Part shown: one piece after another, positions 25,562-34,761 of the stretch | Layout: each line of letters begins with the position of its first letter | Position numbering within the stretch: the stretch's first letter is position 1 | Origin: an uncultured Chloroflexota bacterium | GTDB lineage: Bacteria > Chloroflexota > Anaerolineae > Anaerolineales > Anaerolineaceae | DNA length: 64,000 nucleotides | Reading direction: 5' to 3' | Assembly (NCBI GenBank): GCA_902791025.1 | Contig: CADATZ010000004.1 | Span: 1 to 64,000 of the forward strand | The notes under the pieces: model-generated | What the model saw: the letters and a program-made list of their open reading frames with translations, nothing else | What the model was told of the DNA's origin: nothing | The model's database searches: none | Translations under genes and position numbers: made by a program

Positions 25562-27022
25562 ATGTCATTTAAACGTCACAGGAAAATCATACTGACAGGA
25601 TTGACGGCACTTGTTTCCATTTGCGGATGTTCCCGACAGGAGGAAGAAACCGCAAGTGAGTTCCGTACGCTTCCTGCTGTGATTGGGAATGTTCAGACCT
25701 ATGTGACATTTATCGGGAATGTTACCGGCGGTCAGACGTCTTCCCTCACCTGGGGCACGAATGGCGTGATCGAGTCTGTGAATGTGAGGCTTGGCGATCT
25801 GGTACGGGAGGGGCAGGTTCTTGCCACGCTTGAAAACAGCTCCCTTTCTGCCGAGATCGTAAATGCTGAGATTCCGTATATCACTGCGCTGGAAAATCTG
25901 GAAGAAGTTCTTGAATCAGAAACTCCGAAAGCGCAAGCTTACAAGGATCTGAAGGATAAAGAGGGTGATCTGGAACAGGCAGAAAAATACCGGGAAAGTC
26001 TGAAATATCCCCGCGCGACAATTGGCGATGTGAAATACTGGTCTGATCAGGTTGAAATCTACAGGGGATATTATGAGGATGCAAAGAAAACATTTGATGA
26101 CGCGGCAAGCTGGCGTAACAGTCCCGTTCGGTTTGAATATGACACTTATCATGACCGGCGTAAGGCTATGCTCACCGCTTTGAATGAGTATGCAGAAGTT
26201 TACAACACCTACCTTTATTACAGCGGCAAAGTGTCTGATCGGGATCTTGCAATAGCCAAAACGGATATCGACACGGCAAAGGCGGAATACGAGACGGCAC
26301 TGAAGGTTTTCAAGACTTACTCAAATTATCCGCGGGAAAAAGATTTGAATACCGCGCAGCTGCAGGTTGAAAATGCACAAACTACTTATAACCGCAGAAA
26401 TATTACGGCTTCGATCAATGGCATTGTGACGCAGATCAATGTCAGACCCGGAGATTATGTGACAACAAATTCTCCTGCTTTCCGTCTGGATAATATGGAG
26501 CATCTGTATATCCCTTTGAATGTCTCTGAAATCGATATTTTGACCGTTCATGATGGAATGAAAGCGCAGATCGTGCTGGATTCCAATCCGTCAAAGGTTT
26601 ATGAGGGCAGGATCGTGAAAGTTTCAGCTATCGGAGAAGGCATTGACAGCCGTGTCGCCTTCCAGACTATGGTTGAATTCCTTGAACCGGACGATAAGGT
26701 AAAAATCGGCATGACGGCTGAAGTCAATCTGGTCACGGATGGAACGGAAAATGTGCTGATCGTGCCCGCGAATGCCGTGTTTTCAGATAAGCGTAACAGT
26801 TATGTAAGCGTTTCTAACGGAACGGGCTGTAATGATGTTCCTGTGACTGTGGGCATGGTTTCCGATACGGTTGCAGAGATCAAAGGCGGCTTTTTGAAGG
26901 AGGGCGATTCGGTTTGTGTGCCCTCTGTTGACAATCAAATCTTGCGGGCGATGGGATTGAGCAGTGCGGATGTTGAAATAACTTCTGCGGCTCAGGATCC
27001 ATTTGCCGGCAGAAATGAATAA
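25562..27022 (+). CDS. MacA-like membrane-fusion (adaptor) lipoprotein, pair 1
   Basis: This 486-residue adaptor starts with a lipoprotein signal and lipobox ICGC (Cys23). The biotinyl-lipoyl half follows (SLTWGTNGVIESVNVRLGDLVREGQVLATL). A long coiled-coil hairpin (about residues 100-290) leads to the second lipoyl half (NGIVTQINVRPGDYVTTNSPAFRLDNM) and beta-barrel domains. Such proteins link ABC or RND exporters to the outer surface. It begins the exporter operon, with GGAGAG before the ATG. Its closest relative in the window is the 513-residue adaptor at 30927. Confidence 0.88.
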   Translation: MSFKRHRKIILTGLTALVSICGCSRQEEETASEFRTLPAVIGNVQTYVTFIGNVTGGQTSSLTWGTNGVIESVNVRLGDLVREGQVLATLENSSLSAEIVNAEIPYITALENLEEVLESETPKAQAYKDLKDKEGDLEQAEKYRESLKYPRATIGDVKYWSDQVEIYRGYYEDAKKTFDDAASWRNSPVRFEYDTYHDRRKAMLTALNEYAEVYNTYLYYSGKVSDRDLAIAKTDIDTAKAEYETALKVFKTYSNYPREKDLNTAQLQVENAQTTYNRRNITASINGIVTQINVRPGDYVTTNSPAFRLDNMEHLYIPLNVSEIDILTVHDGMKAQIVLDSNPSKVYEGRIVKVSAIGEGIDSRVAFQTMVEFLEPDDKVKIGMTAEVNLVTDGTENVLIVPANAVFSDKRNSYVSVSNGTGCNDVPVTVGMVSDTVAEIKGGFLKEGDSVCVPSVDNQILRAMGLSSADVEITSAAQDPFAGRNE

Positions 27023-27046
27023 ATGTAAATGTTCAGAACTTACGCG

Positions 27047-27109
27047 GCGCACATGGGTACAGGCGCACTTGTGTCGGCTTCGCGACACAAGGTGCCAGTC
27101 CCCAAGTGC
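27047..27109. repeat. 63-bp REP-like palindromic element, copy B (inverted relative to copy A)
   Basis: The reverse complement of this segment matches 13688-13750 at 56 of 63 positions. The central TTGTGTCG / CGACACAA stem is preserved, with two of the changes (T to C) improving pairing, as expected for an element kept for its hairpin. It lies between the two adaptor genes of pair 1. Confidence 0.85.
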
Positions 27110-27146
27110 TTCGTTCTGGATAGGTACTACGTAATGAGGATCGGTA

Positions 27147-28730
27147 ATGGAGCAAACTGAAAAAAAGAAAGTCAAACGAAAAATCGGGAAAAAAGCGCTG
27201 ATAACGATCATCATTTTGCTCGTGATCCTGTTGGCTATTCTTGGATATGGTTATTACTATTATCAGAGAACAACGGCATTGATTCAGCAAAAACAGGCAG
27301 AGGCATCAGAATTGGAACCCGACACGGCCAAAGTGGAACGGGGTGATTTGACCAACACTCTCGAAGATATTTCCGGTATCGTACGGTCCAACCAGTCTGT
27401 TTATCTTTACTGGCAGACCTCCGGGACGGTTTCTGACGTATTTGTTGAAGCCGGTGATGAAGTGAAAAAAGGAGACGTATTGGCAGAGCTCGACCGCAGC
27501 ACAATCGATTCCTCAATTATCGACGCGGAAGTAACAAAAGAGCAGGCGGAAGAAAAACTCGAACGTTTATATACCTCGACCCTGACATTGGAACAGGCCA
27601 GGACAAAAATGGTTCAGGCAAAAAAGGCCGTGGAGGATGCGCAGAAAGGCGTCGATGCATTGGGTATTGTCCGTGCCGACTGGATCGAACTCGGCGTGAA
27701 ATATGATGACTATCAGCGTGCTATTGAAGCCTATGAAGTCGCAAAGAAAAATTTTGACGCGGTGAAAATGCTTGACCTGGATAATGTGACTCGTGTTATG
27801 GCACTGGCACGGATGGAAAGCGCAAAGTCGCAGATGGACTCCGCAAAAGCACAGTACAACTGGTATAACGGGGAAGCGGAAGAAATCGATATTCAGAAAG
27901 CAGATGCCGCATTGAAACTGGCGCAGGCTCAGTTGGATGATGCTGTCCGGACGTACAATCGCATCAAAGACGGTCCGACCGACAATCAGATTCGTTCCCT
28001 TCAGGCAGAGGCGGATGCCGCAGCTGCGACTGTGAATACGGCGAAAATTATTGCACCAATCAACGGAACGATTGCGGAGGTCGAGGCTAAGCCCTATGAT
28101 GTAATTACGTATGAGTCCGCTTCAGCTGCGCGGGATAAACTGGCTTTGCGTATAGATGACCTGTCGTCGCATTATATTGATATCACCGTGACAGAATTGG
28201 ATATCAATAATGTTCATCTCGGACAGCAGGTGACCATTACTTTTGATGCCATCCCGCTGAGGGAATACAAAGGAACGATCGTCAATATTTCCAATGCCGG
28301 TGTAGTGGAAAACCTGAGCGTGAATTTTGATCTTACCGTCAGGATGGAGGAGACTGATGATTCCATTAAATCCGGTATGATGGCGGATGTCGCAATTGTC
28401 ACCGAGCATGCGGAGAATGCGCTTTACGTTCCGCAGCAGGCGATTTCTGTCGCTGAAGACGGGATCACCCGGGTTGTACAAAAACTGATGGCTGATGGCT
28501 CCTATGCAGAGATCCCGGTGACAGTTGGAATGACCTCAGGTACGAATGTTCAGATCACCTCAGAAAACCTGAAAGAGGGAGACGAAGTCAGGCTGAGTAA
28601 AGTCACTTCCATGATGAATACAAACATGAATTTCAGCAATATGTTCGGCGGAAATATGAGAAATCCCGGCATGGGCGGAAGACCCGGCGGAGCACCGGGC
28701 GGAGCTCCTTCCGGCGGAAGACGGAGATAG
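27147..28730 (+). CDS. MacA-like adaptor with N-terminal membrane anchor, pair 1
   Basis: This 527-residue protein has a Lys-rich start (KKKVKRKIGKK), one transmembrane helix (residues 17-40) and split lipoyl halves (SGTVSDVFVEAGDEVKKGDVLAEL; INGTIAEVEAKPYDVI). A coiled coil lies between them, and C-terminal barrel domains carry the usual LYVPQQAI. It ends in a Gly/Pro/Met-rich tail with GGAPGGAPSGG. Probably it works with the lipoprotein adaptor just upstream and the ABC pair just downstream. The paralogue at 32489 has the same layout, including the tail. Confidence 0.88.
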   Translation: MEQTEKKKVKRKIGKKALITIIILLVILLAILGYGYYYYQRTTALIQQKQAEASELEPDTAKVERGDLTNTLEDISGIVRSNQSVYLYWQTSGTVSDVFVEAGDEVKKGDVLAELDRSTIDSSIIDAEVTKEQAEEKLERLYTSTLTLEQARTKMVQAKKAVEDAQKGVDALGIVRADWIELGVKYDDYQRAIEAYEVAKKNFDAVKMLDLDNVTRVMALARMESAKSQMDSAKAQYNWYNGEAEEIDIQKADAALKLAQAQLDDAVRTYNRIKDGPTDNQIRSLQAEADAAAATVNTAKIIAPINGTIAEVEAKPYDVITYESASAARDKLALRIDDLSSHYIDITVTELDINNVHLGQQVTITFDAIPLREYKGTIVNISNAGVVENLSVNFDLTVRMEETDDSIKSGMMADVAIVTEHAENALYVPQQAISVAEDGITRVVQKLMADGSYAEIPVTVGMTSGTNVQITSENLKEGDEVRLSKVTSMMNTNMNFSNMFGGNMRNPGMGGRPGGAPGGAPSGGRRR

Positions 28731-28765
28731 TCGGGAATCGGGAATCGTAAGTTAGGAGTTAGAAG
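28731..28765. repeat. Heptad repeat array supplying the ribosome binding site of the ABC ATPase
   Basis: TCGGGAA / TCGGGAA / TCGTAAG / TTAGGAG / TTAGAAG fill the whole gap after the adaptor stop. AGGAG inside the fourth unit is the Shine-Dalgarno for the GTG start at 28765, whose first base is the last base of the fifth unit. Confidence 0.85.
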
Positions 28766-29676
28766 TGGGTGACGATATTGGCGTTATTCATACAGAACAT
28801 ATAAAAAAATACTACATCATGGGAGATGTAGAAGTTCGCGCTTTGAATGATATCACATTGGATATTTACAAAGGCGAACTGGCCGCGATCATGGGACCCT
28901 CCGGCTCGGGAAAATCGACATTGATGAATATTCTCGGCTGCCTGGACCGCCCGACAAGCGGAATCTATAAGCTGGGCGGGGAACTGGTTTCCGAGATGAA
29001 CGATTCACAGCTTGCGGATGTCAGAAACCGCAAGATCGGTTTTGTGTTTCAGAGTTTTAATCTTCTTCCACGGTCAACCGCACTGGAAAATGTAATGCTG
29101 CCGACACTGTATTCCAAAAACAAACGAAATGCGAAACAGCGGGCTATTGATGCGCTGGAGATGGTCGGACTTGGTTCCCGACTGAATCACAAGCCCAAAG
29201 AAATGTCCGGTGGTCAGCAGCAGCGTGTGGCGATTGCCCGGGCGCTTATCAATGATCCTGAAATTATCATGGCGGATGAGCCTACCGGCAACCTGGACAG
29301 CAAATCCGGTAAGGAGATCATGGAACTGCTGATCCGTCTGAACAAGGAGCAGGGGAAAACCATTATCCTTGTCACGCATGATCCGAAAATCGGCAAACAG
29401 GTGCCGCGCGTGATTTCCGTGTTTGATGGTATGCTCGGGTCTGAGGAGGAACAAGCAGAACTGAAGCGTTGGACGGATGTGAATTATTCGAAGTTGGATG
29501 GACTGAAAAACGACAAAGCTGCCCTGGCTGATGACCATGCGGCGGACAATATTCCCGCGGCAGCGGAAACCGGAACCGAAGGTGCTGTTGCCGGTCTTGC
29601 GAACGTTCCGGAAACGGAGCCAAAGCAGTCCGAACCTGTCTCAGAAACACCGGAAGGAGAAACGGAAGAAGAATGA
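28765..29676 (+). CDS. MacB/LolD-type ABC exporter ATPase
   Basis: This 303-residue ATPase has Walker A GPSGSGKST, Q-loop GFVFQSFNLLPRSTALENVMLP, signature MSGGQQQRVAIARAL, Walker B IIMADEPTGNLD and the H-loop VTHD. This pattern is typical of the MacB/LolD/SalX group. A C-terminal tail of about 70 residues (from near 235), rich in Ala, Glu and Pro, is unlike standard LolD and has no recognised fold. The start is GTG. The gene overlaps the permease gene by four bases, so the two are coupled. Confidence 0.93.
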   Translation: MGDDIGVIHTEHIKKYYIMGDVEVRALNDITLDIYKGELAAIMGPSGSGKSTLMNILGCLDRPTSGIYKLGGELVSEMNDSQLADVRNRKIGFVFQSFNLLPRSTALENVMLPTLYSKNKRNAKQRAIDALEMVGLGSRLNHKPKEMSGGQQQRVAIARALINDPEIIMADEPTGNLDSKSGKEIMELLIRLNKEQGKTIILVTHDPKIGKQVPRVISVFDGMLGSEEEQAELKRWTDVNYSKLDGLKNDKAALADDHAADNIPAAAETGTEGAVAGLANVPETEPKQSEPVSETPEGETEEE

Positions 29677-30905
29677 ATATTACAACGCTGATCAAAGAGG
29701 CAATGAACTCCATCACTTCCAATAAGGTCCGTTCTTTCCTGACGATGCTCGGGATTTTTATCGGAGTCGGAGCAGTGATTGCCATGATGTCTGTCGGGCA
29801 GGGGGCTCAGAACTCCATTACCGATTCACTGAGTACATTGGGAACCCAGACGCTTTACCTGACGCCGGGAAATTTTACTGAAAATGTCCGCAATGCACAG
29901 AACTTAACAAATGATGATATTGAGGCAATTTCCCGCTTGGAGTGCGTCGAAATCGCCGCACCGGTGGTTTCTTCACAATCCTATACGATTTCTCAGAGCA
30001 ACGGCAAAACTGCCAATGCTACGGTGACCGGCGTCGTTCCCGGTTACCGCACGGTTGGAAATTATGATATGATGCTGGGAAGTTTTATTACTCAGGAGAA
30101 TATTGACAGCAAGGAAATGGTCGCGGTGATTGGGACTGAGATCAATGAATCCCTGTTTGGTGCAAAAAACAGCAGCTCGATCGGAGAGACGATCCGCATT
30201 ATGGGACAGCCTTACCGTGTGATCGGTGTACTGGAGGAAAAGGGGAGCACAACGATCGGTACGTCTCAGGACCGGAATGTTTTTATTCCTCTTTCAACCG
30301 CGCAGTCCCGGCTGATGACACGACAGAAGAATACTGTCAGTCAGGCGTCAATTTTGGTCAAATCAGAATACACGCTTGAGGAAGCGCAGGCTGCAATTGA
30401 GAGCCTGCTGCAGGAGCGGCACGGAATTTTTGAAGGTAACCCGAATGATTTCACGATCATGAATGTTCAGGAAATCCTGAATGCTGTCAGCAGCATTATG
30501 AGCACGTTTACGTTGTTCCTCGGCGGTGTTGCGGCGATTTCCCTTCTGGTTGGCGGCATCGGCATTATGAATATTATGCTGGTCACGGTCAGTGAACGAA
30601 CACGAGAGATCGGTCTGCGGAAAGCGCTGGGCGCCAAGAAGGGTGATATTCTGGCACAGTTCCTTGTGGAGTCGTCCGTACTTTCCCTGGTAGGCGGACT
30701 GCTGGGTATCGCATTTGGTCTGCTGCTTGCTTTTGGAATCGCGCGGATCGCTGCCATGACCGGGACGGAACTGCATGTTTCTGTAAATCCGGTGATTATT
30801 TTAGGCGCAACCCTGTTTTCTATTGCTGTTGGATTGTTCTTTGGTGTCTATCCCGCTAACAAGGCTTCAAACCTTGAGCCGGTTATCGCTCTTCGTTCCG
30901 AATAG
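29673..30905 (+). CDS. MacB-type ABC exporter permease (FtsX-like)
   Basis: This 410-residue protein has one N-terminal helix after NKVRSFLTMLGIFIGVGAVIAMMSVG. A large extracytoplasmic MacB_PCD domain spans about 55-270. The FtsX core has three helices near the end (LFLGGVAAISLLVGGIGIMNIMLV, SVLSLVGGLLGIAFGLLLAFG, VIILGATLFSIAVGLFFGVYPA). VSERTREIGLRKALGAKKGDIL is the coupling motif. MacB-type systems are mechanotransmitters that move peptides, macrolides or lipids in the outer leaflet outwards. Cargo here is unknown. Confidence 0.93.
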   Translation: MNITTLIKEAMNSITSNKVRSFLTMLGIFIGVGAVIAMMSVGQGAQNSITDSLSTLGTQTLYLTPGNFTENVRNAQNLTNDDIEAISRLECVEIAAPVVSSQSYTISQSNGKTANATVTGVVPGYRTVGNYDMMLGSFITQENIDSKEMVAVIGTEINESLFGAKNSSSIGETIRIMGQPYRVIGVLEEKGSTTIGTSQDRNVFIPLSTAQSRLMTRQKNTVSQASILVKSEYTLEEAQAAIESLLQERHGIFEGNPNDFTIMNVQEILNAVSSIMSTFTLFLGGVAAISLLVGGIGIMNIMLVTVSERTREIGLRKALGAKKGDILAQFLVESSVLSLVGGLLGIAFGLLLAFGIARIAAMTGTELHVSVNPVIILGATLFSIAVGLFFGVYPANKASNLEPVIALRSE

Positions 30906-30926
30906 GCGGCAGGAGAATATTTTATA

Positions 30927-32468
30927 ATGACAAAGATGCTTCTAAAAACGGAAAGAATAAAAGCCTTGCGGGGTCTGATTGCTGTTCTGACCCTGCTTGT
31001 TTCCGTTTTGGCACTAACCTCCTGTTCGTTGATTCCGGAATCGCTGCTTCCGCGTGAACAAACTGAGTCCTATTCTCCTTTGCAGGAGTATCAGATTCCT
31101 GTGACGCGCGGGACGATTAAATCTTCATTGAGTTTTGTCGGAAACCTTCGATATAACCAGTCATCGACAATGACATGGAAAACTGACGGCGTAATTGATA
31201 AGGTTTACGTGAAAGTTGGCGATACGGTCAAAAAAGGGGATATTCTTGCGGAACTTGCACCGGACTCTCTTTCATCGAACATCCTGCTTGCTGAAAAGAA
31301 TATGATCGAACAACAGGAAAAACTGGAGGATGTGAGGGAGTCAGAAGCTGCCCGTATGCAGGCATATGTCACATTGAATGAAAAGGAAAATGCTCTGGTA
31401 CAGGCAAAACTGGCACAGGAAGCCCTTTATTATCCCAGAGCCACCCGGGAAGAAATGGAAATCGCCTGGGATAAATATGCACTTGCCCATCTGAACTTCA
31501 ATTACGCCAAACAGGACTATGATTTTATTGTGTCAATGAATTATCCGTGGGAAGGCTCTGAGCCGGAAAGATGGCGAAACGGACGCAAGATCAATGGCGG
31601 CGATATCCGCAGCGGCAGAGAACGGAAGTTTGAGGATTATGTAAATACATATAACGAACTTGTTTCGACATATGAAAATTATGTATGGACAGCCGGAAGA
31701 CCTACTGACACAGAATATGCTGTTGCACAGGGGAATGTTGCCGTTGCGCAAATGGAATATGATAAGGCTTTGGAAGATTATCTGTCCTACAACAACATGC
31801 CGCGAGAAAAAGATGTTCAGTCCGTGGCACTCAGCCTCAACAGTGCGGAGAGTGTGTATAATTCCCGTTTTATTCTGGCCCCGTTTGATGGTGTGGTTAC
31901 TTCGGTAGATGCTGTTGAATCTTATTATGTGAAACGGGGAGCAGAAGCGCTGCGCGTGGATGATTTGAGCAGGATCTATGTTCCGCTCAGCATTCCGGAG
32001 CTTGACATCAGCTCTCTTTCATATGAGAATGCAGTAACAATTAAAGTTGACGCAATAAAGAACAAAACGTATCATGGTCATTTGTATTCAATATCAGATG
32101 CAAGTACGCTCTCGGAAAATACGACCGCATTCAGTGCTCTGGTTTTGATCGATGATCCTGATGATACCCTTTGGGCCGGGTTGACGGCCGAGGTTTCTTT
32201 GGATGTTCATGAGAAGAACGATGCGCTCCTGATACCGGACAGCGCTATAACCTATACGGACGGCAATCCGCATGTTACAGTTGTAAAAGGCAGCGAGAGG
32301 CTGACAAAGGAAATTTCCATCGGGATGTTTTCGAATGGAGTCACAGAGGTGATTTCCGGAAACCTACAGGAAGGGGACCTGCTTGCCATGCCATCAATTT
32401 CCGCGGATGTTTTGACTGCTCTTGGATTGGACCCTTCTGAATATTTATCAAGGGAATCACGTCACTGA
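30927..32468 (+). CDS. MacA-like adaptor lipoprotein, pair 2
   Basis: The 513-residue product has a lipoprotein signal with lipobox LTSC (Cys33). It shows the same order of domains as the adaptor at 25562: lipoyl half TWKTDGVIDKVYVKVGDTVKKGDILAEL, coiled coil, second half FDGVVTSVDAVESYYVKRG, and barrels ending in a VTVVKGSERLTKEISIGM-like strand. Shared phrases with its paralogue (NYPREKD/NMPREKD, coiled-coil Tyr and Arg positions, C-terminal ADVLTALGL/AQDP region) indicate a duplication. AGGAG precedes the ATG. Confidence 0.87.
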   Translation: MTKMLLKTERIKALRGLIAVLTLLVSVLALTSCSLIPESLLPREQTESYSPLQEYQIPVTRGTIKSSLSFVGNLRYNQSSTMTWKTDGVIDKVYVKVGDTVKKGDILAELAPDSLSSNILLAEKNMIEQQEKLEDVRESEAARMQAYVTLNEKENALVQAKLAQEALYYPRATREEMEIAWDKYALAHLNFNYAKQDYDFIVSMNYPWEGSEPERWRNGRKINGGDIRSGRERKFEDYVNTYNELVSTYENYVWTAGRPTDTEYAVAQGNVAVAQMEYDKALEDYLSYNNMPREKDVQSVALSLNSAESVYNSRFILAPFDGVVTSVDAVESYYVKRGAEALRVDDLSRIYVPLSIPELDISSLSYENAVTIKVDAIKNKTYHGHLYSISDASTLSENTTAFSALVLIDDPDDTLWAGLTAEVSLDVHEKNDALLIPDSAITYTDGNPHVTVVKGSERLTKEISIGMFSNGVTEVISGNLQEGDLLAMPSISADVLTALGLDPSEYLSRESRH

Positions 32469-32488
32469 TTGATAGAATAGGAAAAGTT

Positions 32489-34051
32489 ATGGATCATAAA
32501 ATAGAAGTCGTAAAGAAAAGTGTCTGGGGACCGATTTTGATCATTCTGCTGATCATTCTGATCATTTTAGCAGCCGGAGCGTTTTTGGTTGTCAGGCTGA
32601 ACCTTGTCCAACAGCTCACTCGAGCTGAATCTATGATCTCATCGCTTTCTGTGACGACGACCCGGGTGAAAGAGGGCGTATTCGACCTGACGCTGAGCAA
32701 TATTGTGGGAACAGTCCGTTCCGGACGTTCGGTGGATTTGAATTGGCAGACCAGCGGAACTGTTGGCGAAGTGTTGGTGAAAGTCGGGGATCAGGTTAAA
32801 AAAGATGACGTTTTGGCTTATCTTGATGAATCAACCCTGGATCTGGATGTGATCACCGCACAGATGGACATTTTGGACGCGGAAGATGATTACAACAAAA
32901 TGATGAACAATTCCGAGAAAATCGCATCCACACTGTCGACAATGGTTCAGGCAGAGAAGACCTTGGAGGATGCTCAAAAGAAGCTTGACAGCATGGATAT
33001 GACCCGGGTAACGGATGTGAATTTGCTGATTGCAAAAGACAGTGCTGCCCTGGCTGAAGTGAAATACGAAAGAGCTTTGATCAAATTTGAGGAGCTGCGT
33101 TATGCACCGCTTGATTCCGAACCGCGAATAAAGGCTCTGGGTGATGTCGGCGGATATCGGACAGTCCGGGATAATGCTCTGGCTGAGTATAACTGGTATC
33201 TGGGTGAGATCGACCAGCTTGAGCTGCAGACGCGCGAGGCTGCGGTTGAACTGGCAAAGGCTGAGCTGGAAGAAGCGCAATATCAGTATCAGAAGGCTCT
33301 GGACGGTCCGACAGAGGCAGAAAAAATGCAGGCTCAGGCAAAAATTGACGCGTATCAGACGAAAATCGATTCATCAAAGATCATCGCCCCCTTCGGCGGG
33401 ACTGTCACGCAGATCGAAGCCAAGGCCGGTGATGTTATTTCTTACGATTCCAATGTGTCAGCTCGGAATATTTTCGCCTTGCGGATTGATGATATCTCGA
33501 CCTTCTACATGGATTTTACGGTTTCCGAACTTTATGTCAACAGCATTAAAGAAGGGATGCCTGTCAAGGTCAGTTTCGCGGCTATTCCCAATAAGGTTTA
33601 TAACGGAACGGTCTATAAGGTTTCGGATGTCGGGACGCAAAGCGGTTGGAACATCACCTTTGATGTCACGATTGCTATTGACAACGCTGACAGTGATATT
33701 AAATCCGGTATGACAGCGGATTTGACGCTTGAAATCGCCCGGGTTGAAGACGCAAAATATGTTCCGCAGACTTCAATTATCGTGAAAGACGGTAAATATG
33801 CGGTCAATTTGAAGAAAATCAATGGGGAAATGGAAGAGGTCCCGGTTGAAATTGGGTTGATTTCAGGCACAAATGTCCAAATCGTCAGTGACAAAATTTC
33901 CGGCGGTGATGAAATCGAGCTGGATGTAAACAAGACCAACAGCAGCAGCGATTTCAATCCCTTTGGAATGTTCGGCGCGATGATGGGCGGAGGTGCCCCG
34001 GGCGGCGGACGTCAGCCCAACAGCAGACCCGGCGGCAATTCCCGCAGATAA
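32489..34051 (+). CDS. MacA-like adaptor with N-terminal membrane anchor, pair 2
   Basis: This 520-residue paralogue of the adaptor at 27147 has a single helix (residues 14-36). SGTVGEVLVKVGDQVKKDDVLAYLDESTLDLD begins the split lipoyl domain, followed by a coiled coil and the second half APFGGTVTQIEAKAGDVI. Barrel domains with KYVPQTSIIV follow, and the tail is Gly/Pro-rich (MMGGGAPGGG). It ends the exporter operon. A single ATPase-permease pair thus has four adaptors, two lipidated and two membrane-anchored, which suggests mixed adaptor rings or alternative rings. Confidence 0.87.
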   Translation: MDHKIEVVKKSVWGPILIILLIILIILAAGAFLVVRLNLVQQLTRAESMISSLSVTTTRVKEGVFDLTLSNIVGTVRSGRSVDLNWQTSGTVGEVLVKVGDQVKKDDVLAYLDESTLDLDVITAQMDILDAEDDYNKMMNNSEKIASTLSTMVQAEKTLEDAQKKLDSMDMTRVTDVNLLIAKDSAALAEVKYERALIKFEELRYAPLDSEPRIKALGDVGGYRTVRDNALAEYNWYLGEIDQLELQTREAAVELAKAELEEAQYQYQKALDGPTEAEKMQAQAKIDAYQTKIDSSKIIAPFGGTVTQIEAKAGDVISYDSNVSARNIFALRIDDISTFYMDFTVSELYVNSIKEGMPVKVSFAAIPNKVYNGTVYKVSDVGTQSGWNITFDVTIAIDNADSDIKSGMTADLTLEIARVEDAKYVPQTSIIVKDGKYAVNLKKINGEMEEVPVEIGLISGTNVQIVSDKISGGDEIELDVNKTNSSSDFNPFGMFGAMMGGGAPGGGRQPNSRPGGNSRR

Positions 34052-34068
34052 AAATTATAAGGGTCAGA

Positions 34069-34091
34069 GGGCAGATATCCATCATCTGCCC
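34069..34091. terminator. Hairpin between the convergent exporter and udk operons
   Basis: GGGCAGAT (34069-34076), a 7-nt loop and ATCTGCCC (34084-34091). No T-run follows on the plus strand. It is a possible bidirectional terminator or part of the neighbouring repeat. Confidence 0.45.
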
Positions 34092-34123
34092 CTAACCCCT
34101 AATTCCTAATCCCTAATCCCTAA
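34089..34123. repeat. Heptad repeat array adjoining the udk stop codon
   Basis: CCCCTAA / CCCCTAA / TTCCTAA / TCCCTAA / TCCCTAA, ending exactly at the udk stop codon (34124-34126). Confidence 0.85.
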
Positions 34124-34759
34124 CTAACTTCCCATATGTGAATGGATCTTTGCCGCGACCATATCCAGAGCCGCGTGATTCCGTCCGCCCCGGGGAACAA
34201 TGATGTCTGCGTAGCGTTTGGAGGGTTCGACAAAAGCCTCGTGCATGGGCCGCACGACATTGATGTACTGGTCGCAGACTGAGTTTACCGAGCGGCCGCG
34301 TTCTTCGATGTCCCGAAGCAGACGGCGCATAAAGCGAATGTCCGCGTCCGTATCGACGAAGATCTTCATGTCCATCAGGTCGCGCAGCTCTTTGACCGCG
34401 AAAATCAGGATCCCTTCAACCAAAATCACCGGCTGCGGTTCAATGTGTTCGGTCTCTTTGGAGCGGGTGTGCTCCACAAAATTGTAAATCGGGACGTCAA
34501 TGGATTCTCCGTTGCGCAATGCGGCGATATGCTTGATCAGCAGTTCTGTTTCCAGCGCGTCCGGATGGTCAAAATTCACCTTTACCCGTTCAGAAAATGG
34601 GAGATTGCTCAGGTCTCTGTAATAAGAATCGTGAGAAAGATAAACGATCTTATTGGTCATCAGGGTTGCAACCAGTTCCCGGGAAAAGGTTGTTTTTCCG
34701 GAACCGGTACCGCCGGCTATGCCGATTACATAAGGTGGTTTTGCAAAAGGTTGTTCCAT
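34124..34759 (-). CDS. udk: Uridine kinase
   Basis: This 211-residue cytosolic kinase has the P-loop GIAGGTGSGKTTF, the uridine-site YLSHDSYYRDLSNLPFSER, FDHPDALE, VPIYNFVEHTRS and ILVEGILIF. The lid region RRLLRDIEERGRS is also present. It phosphorylates uridine and cytidine to the monophosphates in pyrimidine salvage. It is the last gene of the maf-pbp-rsgA-udk operon; GAGGAG inside the end of rsgA is its ribosome binding site. Confidence 0.95.
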   Translation of the reverse strand: MEQPFAKPPYVIGIAGGTGSGKTTFSRELVATLMTNKIVYLSHDSYYRDLSNLPFSERVKVNFDHPDALETELLIKHIAALRNGESIDVPIYNFVEHTRSKETEHIEPQPVILVEGILIFAVKELRDLMDMKIFVDTDADIRFMRRLLRDIEERGRSVNSVCDQYINVVRPMHEAFVEPSKRYADIIVPRGGRNHAALDMVAAKIHSHMGS

Positions 34760-34761
34760 GT

